Of a DNA stretch of 64,000 nucleotides, positions 1-11,345 are shown piece after piece; position 1 is the stretch's first letter, and every line of letters starts with the position of its first letter. The position numbers and the translations under genes are program-made. A model generated the notes under the pieces. That model saw only the letters and a list, made by a program, of their open reading frames with translations. It was not told the origin of the DNA and ran no database searches. Origin of the DNA: Toxonevra muliebris (taxonomy: Eukaryota; Arthropoda; Insecta; Diptera; Pallopteridae). The stretch lies in assembly GCA_963691655.1 (NCBI GenBank), contig OY829327.1:59594079-59658078 (forward strand), in the 5' to 3' direction.

Positions 1-615
1 CGATCTTTCAGGTGCCCCATTTTTAGTGGGACTTTCATAAAAAGGAATACAAGTATAGTAAACACTAAAATTTTTCTATTTGTGATTGAATTAAATTTTA
101 TTTGTTATGTTATCGTTTTGGTTAATGTATATTAATATAATGTGTATAAGAAAAAAATTTTTAACATGAGGAAGGACTTATATTTTTGACGTTTAAAGCA
201 ATAGTACGCGGTGTCCCACTTTGAGTGTGAGTAGCTGTTTGTCTTTTTTGTTTTACTTTTTGTAACTTTTTGTGCTATACATGAAAAAATGTACGACTTC
301 GTAAGCCTTGCTCCATTTTCTTTGGTTTAAAAATTCAAATTTTTATTTAAGTGAGCTTTTTAATGCCTTTTACTGTACGAAATAAGATTTTCTTTAAAGA
401 AGTACTAAGTACTTAAAATAAAAATTTCTAAACTTTGTTTTAAAACACATTTGATGCATTTTGAATAAAATAAAAAAAGTTTAAATTGTAGAAAAAAACA
501 CCGAGTTATAGTGATCAAATTATTAGTCAACCTCAGTGCCCAACATTTTTAAATGCTACATATTCCAAAATGGTTAAGTACATTTGATTTAAAATTTTTA
601 GGAAACCTTACAATA
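1..615. other. AT-rich DNA, nothing recognised
   Basis: I see no gene, RNA or terminal repeat here. The stretch is AT-rich with short A and T runs and ends where the CACGGTG inverted-repeat element begins. Confidence 0.5.
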
Positions 616-1026
616 CACGGTGCGCCTGAACTGGATTTAAATCAAAGGTTCTTGCACTTGAAATTTTCTTCCTGATTTTGAATCTAAAAATAAAAAAATT
701 CGCGGAGAGCTTTTTGCGAAAAGTGACTTTGAATATTTCTGTATTGGAAATGTATAGAGATTCTCTAGAAGACGATATTGATTTGTCAAAATATGGAATA
801 AATGACTCATATAGTACTGTATGTTACTTATATAGTAATGTATGTTACATTCAGATCAGTTAACTAGTTGAAAGAGCAATATTGCCAAAAAATTTGCTAA
901 AATTCATTTCTATAGAAATTGCTCCATTGATACAAGTAAAGCGCTACCAACTAACAGAAGAAAGCAGATATTATGCAAAGAAAGGTGGGCTTCACGTCTG
1001 TGGTCAACTAAGATTCACTAAGAACT

Positions 1027-1484
1027 TTGAGAATTGACGTGCTGCAGGAGCCTCAAAACAGCATGCAAAAGATTATATTAGTTACATCCACCCCCCGCTA
1101 TTTACAACTGCTGAAGGACAAATCATTCCTGGAAATCATCCCACTACCAGAATTGCATCTAATGCTTGGTGTAGTTGATGCAATTTTTATATGGATCTTG
1201 AAAAAGATTACGGAACGTGTATAGAAGCTTTCAAAAGAGCTTCATGGACTTAGGTGTTAATATAACCCCTGAAGATCATGCCGTTGTTTTTCACGACGAA
1301 CAATTTTGTAAAATAAAATGTGAAATAAAAAGGATTAGGATTTTTCAGCGAACAGGCAATGGGGTCCGTACATTTTGACGTTTTCAAGGCTACCTGGGAA
1401 ATGGACAAAATTACTGCAAATAATCATGATTATCCCAAAAAGCTTTTGCGTGCTGTATGTAGTTATAACAGCCTACATGTTTGA
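1027..1484 (+). pseudogene. 3' end of an orphan conserved gene (SEQA...VH / YNSLH motifs), frameshifted
   Basis: The first frame reads LEIIPLPELHLMLGVVDAI, ending at a stop near 1224. After a frameshift the reading continues as KGLGFFSEQAMGSVHFDVF, then ATWEMDKITANNHDYPKKLL, and ends AVCSYNSLHV at a stop at 1484. From memory, this order (LPELHxxLGVV, then GLGxxSEQAxxSxH, then xxYxxxLLxAVxxYNSLH) recurs in uncharacterised, often repetitive, insect and cnidarian proteins; I do not know its biochemical role. It lies inside the inverted-repeat element, just upstream of the Tc1 insertion. It may therefore be the remains of that element's own transposase or of a captured gene. At least one frameshift and several stops make it non-functional. 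Confidence 0.55.
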
Positions 1485-1929
1485 ACATATTATATACAGT
1501 GCCGGTCATATCATTTGCAACCAAAATCACTTGCACTTTAAATGACTTCTTAAGCTCACTAAAATAATTTGTATCAAAAATCTTTTTTATTCAAAACAAA
1601 GTGAATTTATTGCCATTTATTATAAAAAATTAAAAGTACAATATTATGTTGCAAATGAAAAAAGAAAGAAGAAATATTACATTAAAGTCTGAATTGAAGA
1701 GGTCAAAACATTTGCAACTAGAAAAAGTTAATGTGAAAATTGAAGAAAAATCGAAAAAGTTTTCAAAAACATTGGCTCTATTAAATGTTTCGCCAGATCG
1801 ATTTGAGCTCGCTTCCTTTGCTTTTGAACATCCTCATACAGATCTTCCAGTTTCTTAAAAGTATTCGTACCAATCTTTTGCTTCACGAGCATTCAATGGC
1901 ACTCAATTGGGCTTAAATTGAAAGGAGGA

Positions 1930-2800
1930 CAAATAGTTTATCTCAAAAAGAAATTTTGAAAAGATATTCAATACACAAGTCGACCATTTCGCGAATTGTT
2001 AACAGCGGTATCGCTGATATGAGTCATAGAGGTGGAAGACCTCGCAAAGAAACTTGTAGAAAAACTAACGAAATCACAAAATTAATGAAAGCGAATCAGA
2101 AAGTGAAACCGAGAGAAATAAAAAATGCACTTTAGTTGGATATATCATTATCGACAATCAAGCGACAAGCCAGAAAAAGCGGATTAAGAGCATACAACAT
2201 TGCCGAAAAAGCGTTGACTCTAAGCAAAATCGCTTAAATCATTTAAAATTTACTCATAAATACAACCTCGGCCTTTCAATACTTGCAAAACGTTTTGTTC
2301 TTAGATGAGAGCAAAATTAATTGACGGAAAACAATTTTTTAGAAGGCCACACCGTAAAAGAGTCGGCCGTAGACATACACCGGGTACTGTATAGCACCAA
2401 GGCGGTTGTGTTGTGGTCTGGGGCTTCTTTTCAGCTAATGGTATGGATCCAACGCATCACATTCGTTGAACTATGAAATACAACGATTATAAAAACATTT
2501 TAAGAGACATTATACTTACGCAAGCTAGCTTGGAAATGCTGCCTGATTGGACGTTCCCACAGGATCATAACCCAAATCGCACGTCTAAATTGGTGAAAGC
2601 TTGCCTTGTTGCAAAAAAATGTACAACTTCTCTTTTGTCACGTACAGTCCTCGGATCTAAGCCCAATCGAGAGCCATTGGATGCTCGTGAAACGAAAGAT
2701 TGGCACGAATACATTTAAGAAACTGGAGAATCTGTATGAGGATGTTCAAAAGCAAAGAAAGCGAGCTTAAATCGATCAGGCGAAACATTTAATAGAGCCA
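1930..2800 (+). pseudogene. Tc1-like transposase, decayed
   Basis: The reading starts in the helix-turn-helix region (GGQIVYLKKEILKRY, then STISRIVNSG and GGRPRKE, around 1925-2060). It continues through a KNRLNHLKFTHKYN-like linker to the catalytic half. VLR-DESKIN marks the first catalytic Asp (about 2300-2330), VVVWGFFSANG follows (about 2410-2445), QDHNPNRTSK marks the second Asp (about 2560-2590), and LSPIE-type sequence marks the Glu near 2660. This is the Tc1 DD34E order of a DDE cut-and-paste transposase. Several frame changes and stops separate the pieces, so no active enzyme can be made. The C-terminal coding part is also present, inverted, at about 1790-1915. Confidence 0.85.
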
Positions 2801-2928
2801 ATGTCACTTAGATGCGCAACAGTGATAGCTAATAATGAATATGCGACAAAGTTTGGAAAACTTTTTCGATTTTTCTTCAATTTTCACATTAACTTTTTCT
2901 AGTTGCAAATGTTTTGACCTCTTCAATT

Positions 2929-3607
2929 TATTTATTTATTTATTTCATTGAGTCAATGGAAATTATAAAAAATTCCTTACAGACTAAAACAATAGTAACT
3001 TAAAATTAATTAAAAATAAAAATAGATTTAAGACAAGCTTAAGGATAGAATTCATTGAGTAGGTTTTTAAATGAAACTTTTGTAACCGAGAAATCTAAAA
3101 CCAAGGAATTAGAAATAGAATTAAACTCAGTTAAGGCTCTAGAAATAGGAGCAAAAGAGGCATAATTTCATCGTCGCAACTCAACATAAAATAAAGCTGA
3201 ATGACGCAAATCTCTAGTTGGAATATTAAAATTGATTAGTTCTAGAAGAGCAGGACAATCAACAAAACCAACAATGATGTCATAAACAAACATGAGAGAC
3301 AAGATAGTTCTTCTGTTGTTCAAGGACTTTAGATCGATGAGCATGCAACGAGCATTGTAAGAGGGAATGGGCTCGGCAAAATGAAGACAACGCAATGCAA
3401 ATCGAATAAAGACTTTTTGAATCCGCTCAAGTCTATTAATATGACAGAGATAATGAGGCCTCCATATAAATGCTGCATATTCTAACCGAGATCTTACTAA
3501 GGAAGTAAACAGTATTTTGAGCGTAAAAGGATCAAAAAACTTTGAACTATTGCGACGGATAAAAGCTAACATAGAATAGGCTTTAGGAATGATACAATTT
3601 AAATGTT
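2929..3607 (-). pseudogene. 5'-truncated LINE (jockey/CR1-like) 3' end, nested in the Tc1 element
   Basis: The minus strand encodes about 135 residues at 3168-3572 that match the thumb region after a non-LTR reverse transcriptase palm: KAYSMLAFIRRNSSKF, TLKILFTSLVRSRLEYAAFI, then NRLERIQKVFIRFALR. The 3' end is a run of AAATA-type units (2929-2948 on the plus strand), as in jockey/CR1-type LINEs. The insertion interrupts the right arm of the Tc1 inverted repeat: the uninterrupted left arm has TCTGAATTGAAGAGG where this arm is split. No clear duplication is seen at the junctions. Two other copies of this 3' end occur at 10608-11218 and about 51480-51602. Confidence 0.85.
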
Positions 3608-4145
3608 CAGACTTTAATGTAATATTACTTTCTTTCTTTTTTTATTTGCAACATAATTTTGTACTTTTAATTTTTTATAATAAATGGCAATAAATTCACT
3701 TTGTTGTGAATAAAAAAGATTTTTGATAAAAATTATTTTAGTGAACTTAAGAAATCATTTAAAGTCCAAGCGTTTTGGTTGCAAATGATATGACCGGCAC
3801 TGTATGTATATATTATTCTAAAATAAATATAATTATTTCCTTACGTTTTTATGTCATCTTAATTTCAGTTATTTTTCACGGAAAAATAGGGTGTAAGTAG
3901 TGTTGCCGTCCGCTGCAATTTTTACGCAGTGAAAATTACGAAATTTGACATATCAATATCGTCTTCCTATAAATCTCTACACATTTCGAATACAGAAATA
4001 TTCAAAGCCCCTTTTTTCAAAAAGCCCTCCGTGGATTTTTTTAGTTTTTAGATTTTTATGATCCGGGAACACTTCTGATTCAAAATCAGGAAAAAAATCT
4101 CAAGTGCAAGAACTTTTGATTTAAATCAAGTTCAGGCTCACCGTG

Positions 4146-5150
4146 AATCCTTTAAAATTTAATATAATAAAAAAATTTTATGATTATTTTATTTAAAAAT
4201 TAATTTTTTATTCATCACTGCTTTCGGAATTTTTTGCAGAAGAACTTAAACATTTCCTTAGCGATTCATTAAGGGGACATTCCAGTTTAAAATTTGAAAA
4301 ACATCGATTTATATTGGTTTTGATTTTTTTGTTCTTTAGTTTCAAGAATACTTTTCTAAAATATTAGTGAAAAATTCGAAGTAAAACGAATGCTATACAT
4401 ATAATTATGTCTTGGTGTATTAAAAATGAGAACTAATGTTGAACAAGTTTTCGATAAAGAGAACAGTTATTTGGCTTCAAAATCGTTACTCAGGGGTTTT
4501 CAGTGTAGCTGATTACGAATTTGATATACAATTTTTAAAATTCAAAATGGCGGATCTAATATAGCGGAAGAATTTTAAAAATTAAGAAAAAGATCCAAAA
4601 GTATTTTTTTGTGGCTCCACTTATAGAGAAATGTCTAGCAAACAAAATCAAATATATGCTTAGTTTATGCTCTGTATTAGAAAGAACAGAATCCATCCTA
4701 TCACCAAAAATTAAATTTTTTGGAGATGCCCTCTACCGCCGACATCTTGGATTAAAAGCGGTTAAAAACAATTTTTTTTTCTAAGCAATTTTGTAATTAT
4801 ATATCAAAAAAATCTCAAAAAGTTAACGACGACAAAGGTAGATGCCGCTTAAAATCAAAAATAGTATTTTCTCGTCCAGTTTTTCTAGTATGTGCCAATC
4901 GATTTCAATTGAACAAAATAGCAATAATAACATAAATACTTAGTACCACTTAATCGTTCTCTGGGTGACGAGGTACCCGGTAACCATTTTCATTTTTAAA
5001 CCAAATTTTTTATAAGCAAGCTAGAAAGCTGAAACTTTATGAGAACTCATAACTTTTTATTAACTTCATATTGTTAAAATTTGTATTCCATTTGATTTCT
5101 TCCAGTGGGTGTGGGAGAGAACAGAGAACGGTAAATAAATAAGATAATTA
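4146..5150. other. No gene; AT-rich repeat-like DNA
   Basis: No protein motif is visible. A TTAA-GGGGACATTCC-like sequence at about 4270 and the phrases AAAATGGCGGATC and AATATAGCGG near 4550 look like dispersed transposon-derived DNA. I found no matching opposite end. Confidence 0.35.
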
Positions 5151-5399
5151 AAAATTTTGCAAAAGAAAGAAACGACATGCCAACCGACGTGTGTTAGTAC
5201 TAAAAAATGAAAAATTACGTTTAAGACGATTTTTTAAAAAACTTACTAGAGAAAAAACTACTTTTGAGCAACAATTGTTATGGTTTCTTCTTAGTTGGAC
5301 TTTTAACTCTAAAGTGGTATCAATATTGCTAACTTTGGTGATACACATTTTTAATATTTTTGTCAACCCACAGAGCTCTGTGCGGCCGTCTGATTTGCC

Positions 5400-5605
5400 T
5401 GTCTCTGTATACATGAAGCCGGTTAAATATCACTCAAAATCAAAAACAGTTATTTGCACAGACAGTTTATCGGTTCTGCTAGAAATGCTAAGCACCAACC
5501 CAAACAAATAAAAAATAAGCTCATCTGTAATGAAGTGAAAATATGTTTTGGATTTCTGGACATATTGTTATAAAAAGAAACGAACAAATTTTGTTCAAGG
5601 AATGA
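5400..5605 (+). pseudogene. RNase H fragment of a non-LTR retrotransposon
   Basis: The frame reads KSKTVICTDSLSVLLEMLST followed by NPNK and a stop. A second frame then reads FWISGHIVIKRNEQ. TDS is the central acidic motif of LINE-type RNase H domains, and W(I/V)PGHxGIxGNE is the motif that follows it, so the order and spacing fit an I/R1/LOA-group element. The fragment has a frameshift and at least one stop, and I could not find the reverse transcriptase upstream. The frame stays open back to about 5191, but that part (FFKKLTREKTTFEQQLLWF) shows no motif I know. Confidence 0.6.
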
Positions 5606-5647
5606 AACTATCGGTCTAAAATTATGGGATCTTAAACAAATGTGATT

Positions 5648-5653
<6 letters not shown>

Positions 5654-5715
<62 letters not shown>
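5654..5715. repeat. (TA)n microsatellite
   Basis: About 31 uninterrupted TA units. Confidence 0.97.
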
Positions 5716-5718
<3 letters not shown>

Positions 5719-7557
5719 AGAACGGTTCAACCTTCGGCTTCAACCGAACTTTCAAAAGTTGCCCGAAGTTCGGTTCGGCTTCAGCACTCTAGTATTTACA
5801 CACTTGAATGAAAAAGGAAACAAAATATTTGAATCTTTTAAAGTAACTAAGTGATACTAAAGATACTAAACCTTCACCATTACTTTCTTTTTGAATCTAT
5901 AAAATTTTTCATTTTACAATGGTTTTTGCTCTTCTTGTAAAAAAAAATTTTGGATTTCAGATGACGATATGTGACTTACATATTTTAAGTCTTTTATGTA
6001 CCTATGCCTTCTGGATGTATCGACATCGGTTTCGGTATCGGCATCAGCTAAATTTTTTCTAATGGCCGAACATCCCTATCATCATCGGTTTGGAAACAAA
6101 TCGAAATCGGTCGGATGCTGATAAAATTGCAAAATGAGAATTTTTTTTTCTAACTTTTACAGGATTTTCAGAAGTAATGTCTTGAACCAAGAAATAATAC
6201 ATTTATAACATATAGTGAAACCAGTTATTTTTATTAGGCCTGCAAATAGTAAAAGTAGTAAAAACCAACAGGCAACTATATTATATTGTTATTTTTGTAT
6301 ACAAAAAATTATCCGTTGTCAATGAAAATCGCAGAGGATGTACTTTATATTCCCTTCAAAACCCTTTTTGATTTTTCTTCCTAGCTTGTTTGGTTTTCGA
6401 GTAATTCGATTTTTCCTATAGGCTTCGCAAATAAGCAAAGATGCGCGCGCATCCACAATACATCCAAAGTACTAAATTTTCAATTTCTTAAATTTTGAAT
6501 ATCTCGAAAACTATGACATATACAAAAAAATCTCCAACGGTTTACCAGTTATTAGTAAAAAAGGCTTTTTCACCAAAGGGGGGATTTTTTGGAGGGGTCG
6601 TTCTGCAACCCCAGGACTGATTTTTGTGGTTTTTGAATCTATCATACTTCCACTAACAATTACTAAAGAAAAATTTCAGTTTAGAATTTTTATGAACTTT
6701 TGGTGCATTTTTTACTCTACCGACTGGGCTAAGTGAAGAGTCAAGCAAATATAATGGAATCTGGCTATTAATATTGTATATTTATTGATTTAGACGTGTT
6801 TTCTTAATTTCATTATTGTGACACAATGTTTGCAAACTATAGAAGATTACTAGTTATTTAGCAATTCATGTGTGATTTTCAAAGTTATTTTGATCACTTT
6901 CTTTCAAAACCGTAACCGGAACGAAATCGAAACCGAAACCAGAATGAATGTTGAAAAGCGAAACCAAACTTCCTTGTTTTCGTTTTTTGTGCGCTCCATT
7001 TTTATGGACTCTGTCTTAGAGAAACAAGACCTACTCCGAGAGTGATACCCAAATAAAATCTAAAAAATAACAAATTCTTCCCCGCTTCGACGGGAGGACA
7101 CAATCACTACCCATCAACATCTGCTAAAAGGTGAAGTCTCGCCGAATTGTTCATACTGCTGAAGAGTAGAGTTTTCTATCAGACAGGAGGCTGGAATGTC
7201 TGCATATCAGTGATGAAAAAGTAAGTACAATTGTAACTTTTTTCGACTTTTTCGGACTAAAAGGTACATTAGGTACAATTGACCCATTTTAAGTACAATT
7301 TGTCATTGGCCAAAATAAATTTAAGCCTTAATTATGCTATGAAATGTAAAGTTTTTATGATTTTAACCCTACTAATAAACATTATCCTATTTAGAAAGTT
7401 TTTGTTTCTTGTATTATGTAAACAGCACACAAATTTAGGCTGAATATTTTTGAAAAATCGAAAATTTGTGTAATGAATATTAGAAAATCATCTACAATAT
7501 ATGAGAAGAAATTTGCTTGATAGGTGCCTCTAATTTGGAATTTTGTTTATCTCGATA
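5716..7557. other. No gene; cryptically repetitive DNA
   Basis: The segment has scattered variants of CGGTTCGG, CGGTTTCGG and ATCGAAATCGG at about 5725-5790, 6020-6110 and 6905-6960. These resemble decayed internal repeats of a foldback or hAT-type element, but no ends could be paired. No protein motif is visible. Confidence 0.4.
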
Positions 7558-7798
7558 TTGGGAGTATGAATGTATAAACTCGTATTTTTTTCGTAATTTG
7601 GACATTTTTTGTGAAAAAGTTATTATAAATGTATTCTTTAAAGTATTGTCCATCGTTAGCCACAACCTTTTCCCATCTTTCTGGTAGCATACGGATTCCG
7701 CGTCGAAAGCACTCCTCATCTTTTGAGGCTATCCACGAATGGAAGAAGCAAATTAAAACTTCCCGCAAATGTTGTTTTGTTGGCACGAAATTCGACAT
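7547..7798 (-). pseudogene. In-frame N-/C-terminal fusion of a mariner transposase, about 83 residues
   Basis: The protein begins MSNFVPTKQHLREVLI, which fits the start of irritans-type mariner transposases. After about 18 residues it joins directly to the C-terminal end, WIASKDEECFRRGIRMLPER followed by WEKVVANDGQYFK. Everything between is missing: most of the helix-turn-helix region, the linker and all three catalytic Asp residues. The join keeps the frame open. The reading then runs through the right-hand terminal repeat and stops just outside the element. It could at most make a small DNA-binding-deficient peptide; expression is unknown. Confidence 0.75.
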
Positions 7799-7970
7799 TT
7801 TCAGCTATAGTAAAACACTTTTGTAAAATTATGAAAATTATTTGACAGATCAATTCTTATAGTATTTTTGGCGCTCTTTGAGATAGAATAGCTGTCAATG
7901 TCAAAAAAATGGCGCATATGATAGATATGAAGTTAGTCACAATTACGAGTTTATACATTCATACTCGCAA
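7558..7970 (-). mobile_element. Mariner internal-deletion derivative (MITE) with TA target sites
   Basis: The 27-bp ends match at 26 of 27 positions (left 7558-7584, right 7944-7970; shared core GAGTATGAATGTATAAACTC). Each is flanked by TA (7556-7557 and 7971-7972). At 413 bp it is about a third of a full mariner. It keeps the two extremes of the transposase gene on the minus strand. Confidence 0.9.
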
Positions 7971-7972
7971 TA

Positions 7973-9240
7973 GCTAAAAACTTTTCTCCTCTCTTAGTTT
8001 CCGATTTGTAGAGCCCTAACAAAATTATTTTTTGTGATCACTGTATAATTTAACTAATTTGGTGTAAAGAAGCTAACCACTGTAATTTCAATTGAAATAA
8101 TTTTATAAATTTTATGGAATATACTTGTAAATGATATATGGATTAATCAAAGAAAATTAATTACAATAGTTATATAACGCATATCGTTTTCATGTTTTGC
8201 TTACTTCTTTTTAATTGTTAACTTTTAAATGAAAATTAAATTTCTTACAAAAGCGATAACCCAATGAAGAATATTATTTTAGGTACATTCACGTTCATGA
8301 ACCTTTTTTGGTAAATTTTGAATATTTAGAGGTGCCTAAAATTTTGGCTCCCGATTTTATCGATGTCAAAAACAGCTGATTTTGTTTTCATTTGTAGTGC
8401 TTTTAAAAAATATTTGATTTTTTTTTAACAAAAACTTGGAGTTTGCAAAAGTTAAAAATTTTATAAATCATAAAGGCCAAGCGTCGTGTTTTCGCAACAT
8501 AACTTATTGGTCAAAGGGGTAGGAGAAAGTATTATATTCCTATTTTTTCTTGATTAGACTAAATTATAAGTGTGAGTGAAATTTCATCGATTTTGTTTCA
8601 GACTTTCTAGGATCAACGCTGAATGGTCTAGGCTTATCAAAATACAAAAAATTACATAATTTTTCTCTTTGGAGAAAAATCGATGAGTGAGAACCAATCC
8701 CACAGGACTCATGTCTGATGGGATTTTTACCGAAACGAAAAAGAGCATATTGGAGCCCGGTTCCTTATTATGAAAAGCCCCACGCAATACGCAATTAGTA
8801 AAATCATTTTTCAGTAAAACCAACTATTCAATGTTCAAAAAAGTCCCTGAAGTTAGAGATTTATTAACTGGTAAAAAAAATAGCACTGAGACACTTGGAT
8901 TACGTTTCTTTAAAAAAGAAACATGAACAGTTCGTTAGGTCCTTTCTGCGTATCTGGTTTTTGGTTGGAAAAATTAAATACTATCAATAGATAGATTAGA
9001 AAAATAATAATAAAATTTGTGTAAATGTCTTTCCTACATTTTATACACATAATAATGTATATTTTCGTGAGTATATTACATTCATATACACGTACATGTG
9101 TGTGTATTTCTCCAAAATATGTGCAGCATATAATTTCTATCCAGCCATTTCGAGGGGTGAGTCATGCTGTATAGTTGGATGTACAAATACGAGTACATTC
9201 ACAATTCTAATATTCATCAAGCTTCCTGCTAAATTTTAAG
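7973..9240. other. No gene recognised
   Basis: AT-rich sequence without protein motifs, paired terminal repeats or long tandem repeats that I can see. Confidence 0.45.
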
Positions 9241-10350
9241 TTGCTTGCCTCCTAGCAAAGCATTCAACTTGTAGAAGCCAACATCCGGTGGCTTGGTTTT
9301 TTCCCAACGAATGGAAGGATGGATGGATGGACAGTACTGACCGAGCAAATACCAAATCAAAGGATACACAGCTCAGCGCTTTCTAGTGTGGTTTACTTTC
9401 ATAGCATATTTCTCGAAAATATCCTTCAATTATGTAACTCAGATGCAAGAATATAATAGGAAGAAGGCAAACACCAAAAGATAAAACATAAGAATATACC
9501 AAAATGACTGAATAAGGAGAGCTCCTGTCATTTCTACCTCATCTCGCCTTCCTACAATCCGAATCGACATGATATTCTAATAATGAAGAACACAGGCAAC
9601 AATCTGCAGGACATGCATTGAAGTTCGTCATTTAACTGGGTTGGAAAACATGTACGAGTATGTACATAACAACATAATAGACAGCAAGCAGCAGTATCCG
9701 GAGCATTACGACGGAGCTCACAGTATCTCGGAGCAGCGCAACGCAGCGCAGTCCAGTCCAGCGAAATGCAATGCATTGCAGTGCGATGTACGTATTTTTA
9801 CAGTGTAGTTGAGTTAAGCTGAACGGTTCGGAAAGAAACAGGCCAACAAGCAACATGGCTCAAATGGTTATTATTCACATTAGTTTTAGGTGACCAAAGG
9901 TATGAAGCAGCAACCGGAGCAGCAGCAGCAGTAGCAGTAGTGGCATTTGTTGCTAAGAGATTTTCTAAATGATGGTTAAGAAAGTCTAAATGCAAGCATA
10001 CATTCGCATTCACATATATACATACATACATCCGCATACATACATGAGTATACATTCATGAATGTGGGTGGATTACGCAATGATGGTTGAGAATAGAAGG
10101 AAGCATGCCAATATGCAATTTTCAAGACGAATTTCAAATCAATTTATATTTCATATACATATGTGCATTCATGTACTTTTGAACATATACAAATGTACGT
10201 GCATACATATAAGTATATTATGTTTACCAAATATATACATATGCCCACTTTTACCATCTAGTTACTTAAAGGAATTCTATCCATTCTGCAACATGTCTAC
10301 CCAAAAGCCAACCTTTCAGCATAACCAATATATAAGATTTTTGTAACGTT
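9241..10350. other. Microsatellite-rich, apparently single-copy DNA
   Basis: The segment holds a GGAT run (about 9310-9330), a GCAGC-rich stretch (9735-9770), the 14-bp palindrome TGCAATGCATTGCA (about 9767-9780), an AGC/AGT triplet run (about 9910-9940) and CATA/TACA repeats (10010-10050, 10150-10240). No transposon or gene motif was found. This is the style of fly intronic or regulatory DNA, but no exon can be named. Confidence 0.4.
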
Positions 10351-10607
10351 CTGTACGATATATCGTTGTTGTTCAAGTAAAAATCACTAAGTACAAATTA
10401 ATTTTTTAAATTGGATACGTATTAATTAGTTTCTATAATTTGCGTGACATAATAAATTAGATTTTTGATGGTCCAGTTGAAACGTGAGGTTTATCACGAA
10501 ATATTTTTTCATCATCTTATCATATTTACAATCATACATTGACTACTGTAGATAAAATACTTGACCTTGTTATTTGATTCTGGACTTACATTTGTACAAA
10601 ATTTGAA

Positions 10608-11218
10608 TTAAATTATTCCTAAGGCTTATTCTATCCTGGCTTTTGTCCGTCGTAATTCTTCAGAATTTTCTGACCCTTATACTCTCAAGCTGTAGTCTAC
10701 AGTTCTACAATTGAATTTGTAGCGTTTATATGGAATTCATATTATTCCATTCATTCGAATCGTCTTCAAAATATTTATATAAAATTTGCTCTTCGGTCAT
10801 TGAATTTTAGTGAGCCAATACCTTCATAATATGCACCCTGCCAGCTCCTAACACTGACGTCTCTTGAAACTAGACGCGTTACACTCTCCTTGATGTCTGT
10901 TTTCGATGTTATTTCCAATAATGTTGAGTTGTTGATTATTGGAGTTTATTACAATTAATATCCCTGCCAGACACTTGCACCATTGCAACTTCTAATCTAA
11001 TTATGTGTTAAATGAACCTATCACAAGGGCTTTAATTAATTATAATAATATCTCCATTAATCATCTAGTGGAGTTTTCTATGTCAAAGGATTGTTTCAAA
11101 AGATCCCTAATAATATCATCTAGTTTTAATTTTAGTTTAGCATAACTTTTATATTCTGTTTATACTTCTTTAGTTTGTTAGGATTTTGTACATCCATAGA
11201 CGAAATAAATAAATAAAC
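10608..11218 (+). pseudogene. LINE (jockey/CR1-like) 3' end, second copy
   Basis: The plus strand reads IPKAYSILAFVRRNSSEF, then SDPYTLK, homologous to the minus-strand copy at 2929-3607 (KAYSMLAFIRRNSSKF, FDPFTLK). Frameshifts then break the frame. The 3' end has the same features: a TTAGTTTGTTAGGA phrase followed by a short A-rich tandem run (AAATAAATAAAT) ending at about 11218. It is strongly 5'-truncated, as expected from target-primed reverse transcription. Confidence 0.8.
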
Positions 11219-11224
11219 ATGTCA

Positions 11225-11345
11225 TCAGGAATGCAAACCCAGTTTGAACCATGAAGAACCAAACCATTTCACTTTTATTTAACTTGAATCAAACCAAACC
11301 AGGTTTGTTAGAAAAAATGGTTTGATTTGTACCAAACCATTTTTT
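11225..11345. repeat. AACCAAACC-type cryptic inverted repeat
   Basis: Multiple variants of AACCAAACCA occur on one side and TGGTTTGATTT / TGGTTTG on the other, so the segment can fold on itself. It may be a decayed foldback or hAT-type MITE end. Confidence 0.4.

Larger units (their letters stand above)
1497..3802 (+). mobile_element. Tc1-like transposon with very long inverted repeats, TA target sites
   Basis: The ends are CAGTGCCGGTCATATCATTT at 1497 and its reverse complement ending at 3802. Each is flanked by TA (1495-1496 and 3803-3804), as expected for Tc1/mariner. The arms are far longer than usual: left about 1497-1915, right about 2656-3802 once the LINE insertion is removed. The inverted repeat runs into the 3' coding end of the transposase, so the left arm carries an antisense copy of the C-terminal coding segment. 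A small block near 2815-2850 is present only in the right arm. The element is nested within the CACGGTG element. Confidence 0.88.
616..4145. mobile_element. Inverted-repeat (foldback-like) DNA element with CACGGTG ends
   Basis: The two ends are inverted copies of one another. The left arm is about 616-795 and the right arm about 3945-4145. Both start CACGGTG, followed by GCCTGAAC-type sequence, a TGATTTAAATCAA-like stretch, CTTGCACTTGA and, further in, a shared GACGATATTGAT. The right arm has about 27 extra bases. No convincing target-site duplication is visible (left flank TTACAATA, right flank AATCCTTT). Between the arms lie the 3' end of an orphan conserved gene and a complete Tc1-like element that inserted later. 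A second element with the same kind of end is at 18692-19510. CAC termini occur in Transib and CMC-type transposons, but without a duplication or a recognised transposase I do not assign a superfamily. Confidence 0.7.

Noticed and set aside
4270..4980. Kolobok- or piggyBac-type element starting at TTAA-GGGGACATTCC
   Set aside because: No inverted partner or second TTAA-flanked end was found.
5642..5740. Repetitive Ile/Tyr protein
   Set aside because: This is translation of the (TA)n microsatellite.
7208..8050. hAT element with CAGTGATGA / CAGTGATCA ends
   Set aside because: Only about eight bases match, the 8-bp flanks (CTGCATAT and TATAATTT) disagree, and the mariner derivative lies between them without any link.
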